A DNA stretch of 41,265 nt from Paractinoplanes toevensis (GTDB lineage Bacteria; Actinomycetota; Actinomycetes; Mycobacteriales; Micromonosporaceae). Position numbers and translations under genes: made by a program. The stretch is taken from the NCBI RefSeq assembly GCF_018332695.1, contig NZ_BOQN01000120.1:1-41265 (forward strand), read 5' to 3'. Shown here one piece after another: positions 7,671 through 14,751 of this stretch; position 1 is the first letter of the stretch; each line of letters begins with the position of its first letter. Below the pieces are notes generated by a model. It saw only the letters and a list, made by a program, of their open reading frames with translations. It was not told the origin of the DNA and did not search any database.

Positions 7671-8626
7671 TGATCTCGTACCTCGTGCGGCGGACAGCGA
7701 TCCTCATCGGATCGCTGTTCCTCGCTGCCGTGGCACTGTTCGTGCTGCTCCGGCTGCTGCCGGGCGACCCGGCCAACGCTCTGCTCCCGGTGGGCGCGAC
7801 CCCCGAGCAGATCGAGGCCGCCCGGCGGCAGCTCGGCACGGACGCGCCGCTGCTCTCCCAGTTCGGCACCTGGCTGGGCCACGTCCTCACGCTCGACCTC
7901 GGCAAATCGCTGATCAGTACGCTGCCGGTCGGCCCCGAGATCGTCACCCGGCTGCCGGTCACCGTGCCGCTGACGCTCGCGGCGTTCCTGCTGGCCGTAC
8001 TCGTCGCGGTGCCGGTCGGCGTGCTCGCCGCAGTGCGGGCCGACCGCTGGTACGGCCCGGTGCTCAACGCGGTCGCCCAGTTCGGCATCGCCGTACCCGC
8101 GTTCTGGGTGGGTTTGTTGTTGATCACCGTCTTCGCGCTGAAGCTGCAGGTACTGCCGGCCGGCGGCTTCCCGCCGGACGGCTGGGCCGCACCCGGCCCG
8201 GCGACCGAGGCGCTGGTCCTGCCGGTCATCACGGTCGCGCTGGTCATGTCGGCCAGCCTCATCCGGTACGTCCGGACGGCCACCCTGGACGTACTCGGGG
8301 CCGACTACCTGCGTACCGCCCGATCGCTCGGCTACACCAAAGGGCAGGCGATGCGCCGGCACGGGCTGCGCAACGCGGCCGTACCCGTCATCGCCGTCCT
8401 GGCCATGGAACTGGCCACCACCTTCCTCGGCGCGGTAGTGGTGGAGAGCGTCTTCGCCCTGCCCGGCCTCGGCGGCCTGCTGGTCCGCGGCATCAGCCAG
8501 CACGACTACCCGGTCATCCAGGGCGTCATGCTGGTCAGCACGGCCACCGTCCTGGTCGTCGGCTTCCTCGGCGACCTGGCCCAGCGCCTGGTCGACCCGC
8601 GCCTGCGCAACCGGACGGCCTCATGA
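7670..8626 (+). CDS. ABC permease, DppB/GsiC type
   Basis: 318 aa, first transmembrane subunit of the oligopeptide-type importer. It begins with the family-typical YLVRRTAILIGSLFLAA span and LLRLLPGDPANALLP, then contains GTDAPLLSQFGTWLGHVLTLDLG before the five-helix BPD_transp core. The EAA loop reads DYLRTARSLGYTKGQAMRRH, the site that contacts the ATPases. The start overlaps the upstream stop and its own stop overlaps the next start (ATGA), so the operon is translationally coupled. Confidence 0.93.
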   Translation: MISYLVRRTAILIGSLFLAAVALFVLLRLLPGDPANALLPVGATPEQIEAARRQLGTDAPLLSQFGTWLGHVLTLDLGKSLISTLPVGPEIVTRLPVTVPLTLAAFLLAVLVAVPVGVLAAVRADRWYGPVLNAVAQFGIAVPAFWVGLLLITVFALKLQVLPAGGFPPDGWAAPGPATEALVLPVITVALVMSASLIRYVRTATLDVLGADYLRTARSLGYTKGQAMRRHGLRNAAVPVIAVLAMELATTFLGAVVVESVFALPGLGGLLVRGISQHDYPVIQGVMLVSTATVLVVGFLGDLAQRLVDPRLRNRTAS

Positions 8627-9615
8627 GCAGCACCGCCCCGCGGCCGGGCTCCTCGCCGACCTCGCCGCCAGGTTTGTCGCCGACCTCGCCGCCGGGTTTG
8701 TCGCCGACCTCGCCGCCGGGCTCCTCGCCGACCTCGCCGCCGGGTTTGTCGCCGACCTCGCCGCTTGGCCCGCCGTCGGCCTCGGCGCAGGCCGGCGCCG
8801 GGTCGCGGCGCCGATCGCTGCACCTCGTCATCGGTCTCATGCTTGTCGCGATCATCGCGGGCGGGGTGCTCGTCTCGTACTTCTGGCTGCCGTTCGCCCC
8901 CGACGACACCTCCGGCGGCCGGCTGATGCCGCCCGGCGGCGACCACCTGCTCGGCACCGACAAACTCGGCCGCGACCTGCTCACCCAGCTGCTGATCGGC
9001 GGCCGTATCGCGCTGGCCACGGCGCTCGGTGCGGTGGCCGTCGGCGGCATCCTCGGCGTGAGCTTCGGCCTGCTGGCCGGCTTCGCCACCCGCTGGCTCG
9101 ACGACGCCGCCGCCGTGGTCCTGGACATCCTGATCGCCTTCCCCACCCTGCTGCTCGCGATGCTGATCGTGGCCGGCACCGGCGCCTCCCTGGGCACCGC
9201 GATCCTGGCGATCGGCCTGGCCATGGCCGCGATCGTGGCCCGCCTGACGCGCGTGCTGGTCAAACAGGTCCTCGGCCGCGACTACATCACCGCCGCCCGC
9301 ATCGCCGGCATCTCCTGGCCGCGCATCGTGGCCAGCCACGTCCTGCCGAACATCGCCCCGGTGGTCCTGGTCAATCTGGCCCTGCAGGCCGGCCTGGCGG
9401 TCCTGGCCGAGGCCAGCCTCTCGTACCTGGGTCTGGGCACCCCACCACCGAACGCGTCCTGGGGCCGCATGCTCTACGAGGCCCAGGCCACCGTCCTGAC
9501 CGCGCCCGCCGCCGCGCTGGCCCCCGGCCTGGCCTTGGTAGCCCTGGTGATCGGCATGAACCTGACCGCCGACGGCCTGCGTGATCTGGCCGACCCCCGA
9601 AGGGCCAACCGATGA
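8623..9615 (+). CDS. ABC permease, DppC type, with repeat-expanded N-terminus
   Basis: 330 aa, second permease of the importer. The core is normal: a first span at about residues 64-84, LLGTDKLGRDLLTQLLIGGRIAL-type region (GTDKLGRDLLTQ), and the EAA loop DYITAARIAGISWPRIV. The odd part is the first 48 residues, made of five 8-residue units SPTSPPG(L/S), a Ser/Thr/Pro/Gly low-complexity tail on the cytoplasmic side. It is encoded by 24-base tandem repeats lying directly after the ATGA overlap with the first permease. Related DppC proteins have short charged or Pro-rich N-termini of 20-40 residues, so this looks like local repeat growth. Confidence 0.92.
   Translation: MSSTAPRPGSSPTSPPGLSPTSPPGLSPTSPPGSSPTSPPGLSPTSPLGPPSASAQAGAGSRRRSLHLVIGLMLVAIIAGGVLVSYFWLPFAPDDTSGGRLMPPGGDHLLGTDKLGRDLLTQLLIGGRIALATALGAVAVGGILGVSFGLLAGFATRWLDDAAAVVLDILIAFPTLLLAMLIVAGTGASLGTAILAIGLAMAAIVARLTRVLVKQVLGRDYITAARIAGISWPRIVASHVLPNIAPVVLVNLALQAGLAVLAEASLSYLGLGTPPPNASWGRMLYEAQATVLTAPAAALAPGLALVALVIGMNLTADGLRDLADPRRANR
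8646..8765. repeat. Five 24-bp tandem repeats in the DppC start region
   Basis: Five direct units share the constant half TCGCCGACCTCGCCGCC and alternate between a GGGCTCC and a GGGTTTG beginning; a sixth unit (8766-8789) is degenerate. The unit length is a multiple of three, so copy-number change keeps the permease frame. The array starts 20 bases after the stop of the upstream gene. Confidence 0.95.
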
Positions 9616-9824
9616 ACGCCCACACCGCCGAAGCCCGGCGTCGCGTTGCCGAGCCGCTCGATGGCCGGGGTTTGGGTGCCGAGCCGCTTGATGGCCGGGG
9701 TTTGGGCGCTGAGCCGCTCGATGGCCGGGGCCTGGGCGCTGAGCCGCTCGATGGCCGGAGTTTGGGTGCCGAGCTGCTCGATGGCCGGGGCCTGGGCGCC
9801 GATCCGCGAAAGGTGGCCGGATGA
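9612..9824 (+). CDS. 70-aa repeat ORF bridging permease and ATPase genes
   Basis: This small frame fits exactly between two real genes: its ATG overlaps the DppC stop (ATGA) and its stop overlaps the ATG of the first ATPase (ATGA). It encodes about 12 unique residues, five 10-residue units of AEPLDGRGLG, and a tail GADPRKVAG. No family is recognised. The tail and the GLGAEP core resemble GLGAEPAKVA at residues 111-120 of the second ATPase of the same operon, and the DNA agrees too, so the repeat may descend from a copied piece of that gene. It may be translated simply to carry ribosomes across the insertion, or be a small accessory protein; the junction design argues that it is translated. 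Confidence 0.6.
   Translation: MNAHTAEARRRVAEPLDGRGLGAEPLDGRGLGAEPLDGRGLGAEPLDGRSLGAELLDGRGLGADPRKVAG
9648..9797. repeat. Five 30-bp tandem repeats between ABC genes
   Basis: Units begin GCCGAGCCGCTCGATGGCCG and end GGGTTTGGGT or GGCCTGGGC. Five complete copies are followed by a partial diverged copy. Most differences are synonymous-looking T/C or G/A changes. Period 30 keeps the frame of the bridging ORF. Confidence 0.95.
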
Positions 9825-10621
9825 GCCTGCTCGCCGTCGAGGGACTGACCGTTCGGGATCAGGCCGGGCGGGCGCTGGTCGACGACGTTTCGTTCGCCGT
9901 CGCGGCCGGGGACCGGGCCGGGCTGATCGGCGAGTCCGGCTCGGGGAAGTCGCTCACCGCACTCGCCGTCACCGGGCTGCTGCCGCCCGGCCTCAGCGCC
10001 ACGGGGGATATCCGGCTCGACGGCGTCGACATGATCCGCGCGCCGGAGAAGCAGCGGACCGCCGCACGCGGCCCGGTCGCCGCCATCGTCTTCCAGGAAC
10101 CGCTCACCGCGCTCGACCCGCTGATGACGGCCGGCCGGCAGATCGCCGGCCCGCTACGGCGACTGCACGGCCTGCGCGGCGCGGCGCTGCGGTCCGCCAT
10201 CGGCGAGGCCCTGGCCGAGGTGCGCCTGACCGACGCCGAGCGGATCGCCCGCTCGTACCCGCACGAGCTCTCCGGCGGCCAGCGGCAGCGCGTCGCGATC
10301 GCGATGGCCCTGGCCTGCCGCCCCCGGCTGCTGATCGCCGACGAGCCGACCACCGCCCTCGACGTCACCGTCCAGGCCGAGATCCTCGACCTGCTGGACC
10401 GCCTGGTCGCGACCCGCGGCACCGCGCTGCTGTTCATCACCCACGACCTGCCGGTGGCGGCCCGCGTCACCCGCGACACGCACGTGCTGCGCGACGGCCG
10501 GATCGTCGAGTCCGGCCCGATCGCCGACGTGATCGCCCGCCCCGAGCACCCGTACACCCGCACGCTCGTCGACAGCGCCCGTCGCTTCGACGCCGCCCTG
10601 GAACGGACCGGCCGTGACTGA
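9821..10621 (+). CDS. ABC ATPase, DppD type
   Basis: 266 aa. Walker A GESGSGKS at residues 37-44, signature LSGGQRQR at 150-157, Walker B LLIADE at 170-175 and the switch His in FITHD at 208. The C-terminus carries HPYTRTLVDS, typical of the Opp/Dpp ATPases, though the Cys cluster of some members is absent. AAAGGTGG before the ATG lies within the bridging repeat ORF. Pairs with the next ATPase to energise the two permeases. Confidence 0.94.
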   Translation: MSLLAVEGLTVRDQAGRALVDDVSFAVAAGDRAGLIGESGSGKSLTALAVTGLLPPGLSATGDIRLDGVDMIRAPEKQRTAARGPVAAIVFQEPLTALDPLMTAGRQIAGPLRRLHGLRGAALRSAIGEALAEVRLTDAERIARSYPHELSGGQRQRVAIAMALACRPRLLIADEPTTALDVTVQAEILDLLDRLVATRGTALLFITHDLPVAARVTRDTHVLRDGRIVESGPIADVIARPEHPYTRTLVDSARRFDAALERTGRD

Positions 10622-11360
10622 ACCGATCATCTCCGCCGACCGGGTGGGCTACGCCTACCGCGGCGGCGCGGCCGTTCTCACCGACGTGTCGCTGGCCGTG
10701 CCGCCCGGCCGCAACGTGGCCCTGGTGGGGGAGTCGGGAGCGGGCAAGACCACACTGCTGCGGCTGCTCCTGGGCCTGACCCGGCCGACCGAGGGGGCCA
10801 TCCGGTTCGAGGGCGGCCTGCTCACCCGCGGGCGGCTGCGCGACTACCGGCGGGCGGTGCAGGCGGTCTTCCAGGACCCGTACTCTTCGCTGGACCCCCG
10901 CCACCGCATCGGCCGCATCGTCGCCGAACCACTGCGCGGCCTGGGGCTGGGCGCCGAGCCGGCCAAGGTGGCCGCGGCCCTGGAGGCCGTCGGCCTGCCC
11001 ACCGACACGGCCGGCCGCTACCCGCACGAGTTCTCCGGCGGCCAGCGCCAGCGCATAGCGATCGCCCGCGCCATCGTCGGCAACCCACGCCTGCTGCTGG
11101 CCGACGAGCCGGTCAGCGCCCTGGACCTGACAACTCGGGTGCGCATAGTGGACCTGCTCGGCTCGCTGTGCGCCGACCGGGGCCTCACGATCCTGCTGGT
11201 CTCGCACGATCTGGGCGTGGTAGCCGAACTGTGCGAACACACCGCCGTCCTGGAGCACGGCCGCCTGGTCGAACAGGGCCCGACAAGCCAGGTGCTGGGT
11301 GCGCCTTCCCACCCGTACACCAGGAGGTTGCTGGAAAGCGTGCCCCGCCTCCCGGCGTGA
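10614..11360 (+). CDS. ABC ATPase, DppF type
   Basis: 248 aa from GTG 10614, overlapping the upstream gene by eight bases. Walker A GESGAGKT at residues 39-46, signature FSGGQRQR at 140-147, Walker B LLLADE at 160-165, His in LVSHD. The C-terminus HPYTRRLLESVP is characteristic. Residues 111-120 (GLGAEPAKVA) match the repeat and tail of the upstream 70-aa bridging ORF. It is the last gene; the stop codon lies inside the loop of a strong terminator hairpin. Confidence 0.94.
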   Translation: MTEPIISADRVGYAYRGGAAVLTDVSLAVPPGRNVALVGESGAGKTTLLRLLLGLTRPTEGAIRFEGGLLTRGRLRDYRRAVQAVFQDPYSSLDPRHRIGRIVAEPLRGLGLGAEPAKVAAALEAVGLPTDTAGRYPHEFSGGQRQRIAIARAIVGNPRLLLADEPVSALDLTTRVRIVDLLGSLCADRGLTILLVSHDLGVVAELCEHTAVLEHGRLVEQGPTSQVLGAPSHPYTRRLLESVPRLPA

Positions 11361-11374
11361 GGGAGGCGGGGCAC
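11340..11374. terminator. Bidirectional hairpin terminator between converging ABC operons
   Basis: GTGCCCCGCCTCCC (11340-11353) and GGGAGGCGGGGCAC (11361-11374) form a perfect 14-bp stem with a 7-base loop that contains the TGA of the DppF gene. It lies just before the end of the converging binding-protein gene, so it can stop transcripts from both sides. Confidence 0.85.
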
Positions 11375-11380
11375 CTTGGG

Positions 11381-12316
11381 TCAGACCAGGCCGTTCTCGG
11401 TCAGGAAGGCCTTGGCTACCGCAGCGGTGTCCTGCTTGTCGACCTGGACCTTGGCCAGGTAGGTGGTCAGGTTCTCGGTGGTCAGCTTGGCCGAGACGGC
11501 GTTGAGGGCGCCGCTGACCGTCGGGTTGTTGGCCGCCGTGCGGATCAGCGGGATGATGTTCTCGGCCAGGTAGAGGTTCTTCGGGTCCTCCAGGACGACG
11601 AACTTGTTGGTGGCGATCGACGAGTCGGTGGAGAAGATGTTGCCGACGTCGATCTGGCCCTTGGTGAGGGCGTTGACGGTCAGCGGGCCGCCGGCGTCGA
11701 GCGGCTTGAAGGTCTTGAACTTGATGCCGTAGAGGGACTCCAGGCCCTTGAGGCCCTGGTAACGCTCCTGCCACTCCGGACCGGCACCGATGGTGAGCTG
11801 GTTCGCCACCGGCTTGAGGTCCTCGATGGTCTTCAGGCTGTATTTCGCGGCCGTCGCGCTGGTGACCGTCAGGGTGTCCTTGTCCTCGGCCGCCGACTGC
11901 TCGAGCACCTCGGTGCCGGCCGGCAGCACCTTCTTGAGCTCGGTGAGCACCTGGTCGGGGCTGCTCACGCCCTCCGGCGCGCCGCCCTTGGCCAGCGCGG
12001 AGAGCAGGGCGCCGTTGTACTCGGGCAGCAGGTCGATCGAGCCGTCCTGCAACGCCTTCAGGTAGAGCTCGCGGGCGCCGATGTTGAACTGGCGCTTGAC
12101 CGTCACGCCCTTGGCCTCCAGGGCCTGCGCGTAGATCTCGCCGAGCAGCTCGCTCTCGGCGAAGTTGGCCGAGCCGATGGTGACCGTGGAGGTCGAGGCG
12201 CTGCTGCCGCCGGCCGGCTCGTTGCTGAGCGGGTCGTCGTTGGCGCCACAGGCGGACAGGGTGAGTGCAAGGGTGACGCCGGCGGCGAGAACGCCGGCGA
12301 TTCGCGTACGCAACAA
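11381..12316 (-). CDS. Quaternary-amine-type ABC importer binding lipoprotein (OpuCC/ProX-like)
   Basis: 311 aa with a lipoprotein signal ending LTLSAC (Cys23). The mature part follows the OpuAC/ProX type: VTIGSANFAESELLGEIYAQ, GARELYLKALQDGSIDLLPEY with the Tyr typical of the trimethylammonium cage region, and IDVGNIFSTDSSI. Members carry glycine betaine, choline, carnitine or, in the EgtU group, ergothioneine. The ligand cannot be fixed by eye. Start is a TTG at 12316 (or the adjacent TTG at 12313); AAAGG lies upstream. It is the last gene of the four-gene minus-strand operon, 22 bases after the second permease. Confidence 0.9.
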   Translation of the reverse strand: MLRTRIAGVLAAGVTLALTLSACGANDDPLSNEPAGGSSASTSTVTIGSANFAESELLGEIYAQALEAKGVTVKRQFNIGARELYLKALQDGSIDLLPEYNGALLSALAKGGAPEGVSSPDQVLTELKKVLPAGTEVLEQSAAEDKDTLTVTSATAAKYSLKTIEDLKPVANQLTIGAGPEWQERYQGLKGLESLYGIKFKTFKPLDAGGPLTVNALTKGQIDVGNIFSTDSSIATNKFVVLEDPKNLYLAENIIPLIRTAANNPTVSGALNAVSAKLTTENLTTYLAKVQVDKQDTAAVAKAFLTENGLV

Positions 12317-12338
12317 GGGGTTGGCCTTTCGTTCTTTT

Positions 12339-12989
12339 CTAGCGGAGCCCGGGGGAGACGATCCAGCGCTGGGCCAGCGCGAGGATCAGGTCGAGAACGA
12401 CCGCCAGCACCGCGACGACGATGGCGCCGGCCAGCACACGGGAGTAATCGTTGACGGCGAGGCCGTCGATCAGGAGGCGGCCGAGGCCGTTGAGGCCGAC
12501 CGCCGCGGCCACCGTCGCGGTGGCCACCACCTGCAGGGCGGCGCTGCGGAAGCCGCTCATCATCACCGGCAGCGCCATCGGCAGTTCCACCTTGAACAGC
12601 ACCTGCGAGGGACGCATACCCATGCCGCGGGCCGCGTCGACCACCCGGTGGTCGAGGGTCCGCATCCCGGCGTACGCCGAGGTCAGGATCGGGGGGATGA
12701 CCAGCACGGTCAGCGCGATCAGCACCGGGGTCAGGCCGAGGCCGAGCAGGGTGACCATGAGCATCAGCAGGCCGAGGGTGGGCAGTGAGCGGCCGGCGTT
12801 TCCGGCGTTGATGGCCAGGAACGACCCGCGGCCGGTGTGCCCGATGTACAGGCCGACCGGCAGCGCGATGATCGTGCCGATGATGAGGGCGAGCACGACG
12901 TACCAGACATGCGAGAGGATCAGCTGCGGGATGCTGCCGTCGTCGGTGAGGCTCCAGTGCGCCGCGTCGAACAGGTAGGAGAGGTTCAC
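12339..12989 (-). CDS. QAT ABC permease (OpuCB/OpuCD-like), second
   Basis: 216 aa from GTG 12989 with GAGGTG upstream. Five to six spans with the proline-family permease core: LGLLMLMVTLLGLG, VIPPILTSAYAGMRTLD and the EAA loop RVVDAARGMGMRPSQVLFKV. Start and upstream stop overlap (GTGA). It forms the transmembrane pair with the following permease of this importer. Confidence 0.92.
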   Translation of the reverse strand: MNLSYLFDAAHWSLTDDGSIPQLILSHVWYVVLALIIGTIIALPVGLYIGHTGRGSFLAINAGNAGRSLPTLGLLMLMVTLLGLGLTPVLIALTVLVIPPILTSAYAGMRTLDHRVVDAARGMGMRPSQVLFKVELPMALPVMMSGFRSAALQVVATATVAAAVGLNGLGRLLIDGLAVNDYSRVLAGAIVVAVLAVVLDLILALAQRWIVSPGLR

Positions 12990-13636
12990 GCGGCACCTCG
13001 CTGGTAACGGGTCCACGGCGTGACGAGCCGCTGCAGGCCGACGATGGCCAGGTCGCAGATGCCGGCCAGGGCCACCGACAGCACGATGCCGACGATGATC
13101 GGCTGGGTGTAGAACAGCTGAAAGCCGCGGGTGAACAGCTGGCCGAGGCCGCCGACGCCGATCAGGGCGCCGACGCTGACCAGGCTGATGTTGGACACCG
13201 TGGCCACCCGCAGACCGGCCAGGATGACCGGCAGCGCGACCGGCAGTTCCACGTCGATCAGCCGCCGCAGGCGGCGGTAGCCCATCGCGGTGGCCGACTG
13301 CACGACCAGGGCGTCGACCGAGCGCAGGCCGTCGGCGACGGTGCGGGCGAGCAGCGCGACCGTGTAGATGGTGAGCGCGACGACGATGTTCAGCGGCGAC
13401 AGGATCTTGGTGCCGAGGACGACCGGCAGGAAGACGAACAGCGCCAGCGACGGGATCGAGTAGAGCACCCCGCACGTGTTGACCAGCGGGTGGTAGAGCC
13501 AGGGGAAGCGGACGCCGAGGTAACCGATCGGCAGCGCCACCACGAAGCCGATCACGACCGGGACCAGCGCGAGCCAGATGTGCTGGCGCAGCGCGGTCAG
13601 GATGGTCTCCCAGTTGTTGGACAGGTAGGTGCTCAC
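12986..13636 (-). CDS. QAT ABC permease (OpuCB/OpuCD-like), first
   Basis: 216 aa, GTG start overlapping the ATPase stop (GTGA). Opens with LSNNWETILTALRQHIWLAL, typical of OpuCB-type proteins, followed by PSLALFVFLPVVLG and the EAA loop VVQSATAMGYRRLRRLIDVE. It is a paralogue of the next permease in the operon; importers of this type use two different transmembrane subunits. Confidence 0.92.
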   Translation of the reverse strand: MSTYLSNNWETILTALRQHIWLALVPVVIGFVVALPIGYLGVRFPWLYHPLVNTCGVLYSIPSLALFVFLPVVLGTKILSPLNIVVALTIYTVALLARTVADGLRSVDALVVQSATAMGYRRLRRLIDVELPVALPVILAGLRVATVSNISLVSVGALIGVGGLGQLFTRGFQLFYTQPIIVGIVLSVALAGICDLAIVGLQRLVTPWTRYQRGAA

Positions 13637-14637
13637 TTGGCCGCCCGGCGTTCGGCGAGGTGGTCGACCAGGTCGTGGTGTGGCACGAGGCCGTCGGCCC
13701 GGCCGTCCGCGTCGACCCGCACCGCGATGCCGACCGGCGAGGTGATCGCCAGGTCGGTGACCAGCCGCAGCGAGTCGCCGACGGTGAACGAGCCGCCGGT
13801 CGGCTCGCCGCTGCTCCACCTGATCGGGCGGCCCGCGTCGTCGAGCACCAGGTCCTCGGTCAGCGGGCGCACCGGCAGGCCGGCGGCGGTGTCGAAGGAC
13901 AGGCTGCGCAGCCCGCGGTCGCGGCCCACGAACTCGGCCACGAACTCGTCGGCCGGGTGGTCGAGCAGCTCCTGCGGGGTGCCGATCTGAGCGAGCTTGC
14001 CGCCCTGGCGCAGGATGACGACGACGTCGCCCAGCTTGATCGCCTCGTCGATGTCGTGGGTGACCATCGCGATCGTCTTGCCCAGGTCTTTCTGCAGGCG
14101 CAGGAACTCGCGGTGCAACCCCTCGCGCACGACCGGGTCGACGGCGCTGAACGGCTCGTCCATCAGCATGACCGGTGGGTCGGCGGCGAGCGCCCGGGCC
14201 ACGCCGACGCGCTGCTGCTGGCCGCCGGAGAGCTGGGCCGGGTAGCGGCTCGCGAACTCGGCGGACAGGCCGACCCGTTCGAGCAACCCCAGCGCGGCGG
14301 TGCGGGCCTGTTTGCGGGATTTGCCGAGCAGCATCGGCACGGTGGCGACGTTGTCCAGCACGGTGCGGTGCGGGAAGAGGCCGGCGTGCTGGATGACGTA
14401 CCCGATCTTGCGCCGCAGGAGAGCCTCGTCCTGCCCGGCCACGTCCTTGCCGTCGATGAGCACCCGGCCGGAGGTCGGGTTGATCATCCGGTTGATCATG
14501 CGCAGCGAGGTGGTCTTGCCGCAGCCGGACGGACCGACGAACACGGTCGTCTTCCCGGTGGGAAGCTCGAGCGAGAGGTGGTCGACGGCCGTGCTGCCGC
14601 CGGGGTACACCTTCACGACGTCGTCGAATGTGATCAT
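13633..14637 (-). CDS. QAT ABC ATPase (OpuCA/ProV-like)
   Basis: 334 aa. Walker A GPSGCGKT at residues 35-42, signature LSGGQQQR at 136-143, Walker B VMLMDE at 156-161, switch His in MVTHD. It starts with the family-typical ITFDDVVKVYPGG. After the nucleotide-binding domain there are about 90 residues in the position of the CBS regulatory pair, recognisable only weakly, so osmotic gating may be altered or absent. First gene of the operon, transcribed away from the HAL-fold lyase gene across a 114-base control region with inverted repeats. Confidence 0.93.
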   Translation of the reverse strand: MITFDDVVKVYPGGSTAVDHLSLELPTGKTTVFVGPSGCGKTTSLRMINRMINPTSGRVLIDGKDVAGQDEALLRRKIGYVIQHAGLFPHRTVLDNVATVPMLLGKSRKQARTAALGLLERVGLSAEFASRYPAQLSGGQQQRVGVARALAADPPVMLMDEPFSAVDPVVREGLHREFLRLQKDLGKTIAMVTHDIDEAIKLGDVVVILRQGGKLAQIGTPQELLDHPADEFVAEFVGRDRGLRSLSFDTAAGLPVRPLTEDLVLDDAGRPIRWSSGEPTGGSFTVGDSLRLVTDLAITSPVGIAVRVDADGRADGLVPHHDLVDHLAERRAAK

Positions 14638-14660
14638 GGTACTCCCAGGCGGCGCTCCGG

Positions 14661-14705
14661 TGAATGAGGCTATTCATACTTCAGGGGTAGTGAATAGGAT
14701 GTCAA
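14661..14705. promoter_or_regulatory. Divergent control region with TGAAT/ATTCA half-sites
   Basis: Three half-sites are seen: TGAAT (14661), ATTCA (14672) and TGAAT (14691). They make TGAAT-N6-ATTCA and a perfect CTATTCA-N14-TGAATAG pair. On the minus strand a TTGACA (14705-14700) is followed 18 bases later by AAGTAT (14681-14676), a plausible promoter for the QAT operon that overlaps these sites. A regulator bound here could control both the importer and the divergent lyase. Confidence 0.55.
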
Positions 14706-14751
14706 ACGATCGGCCCGAGCCTTTACGCTCCTGAAACTAGGTGACGTTGTT

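Noticed and set aside
9648..9797. CRISPR-like array
   Set aside because: The 30-bp units are contiguous without unique spacers, and they form an in-frame coding minisatellite; no cas genes.
11168..12454. Plus-strand frame opposite the QAT binding protein
   Set aside because: Repetitive VLG/GQ/RR shadow composition; it crosses the terminator hairpin and two genes.
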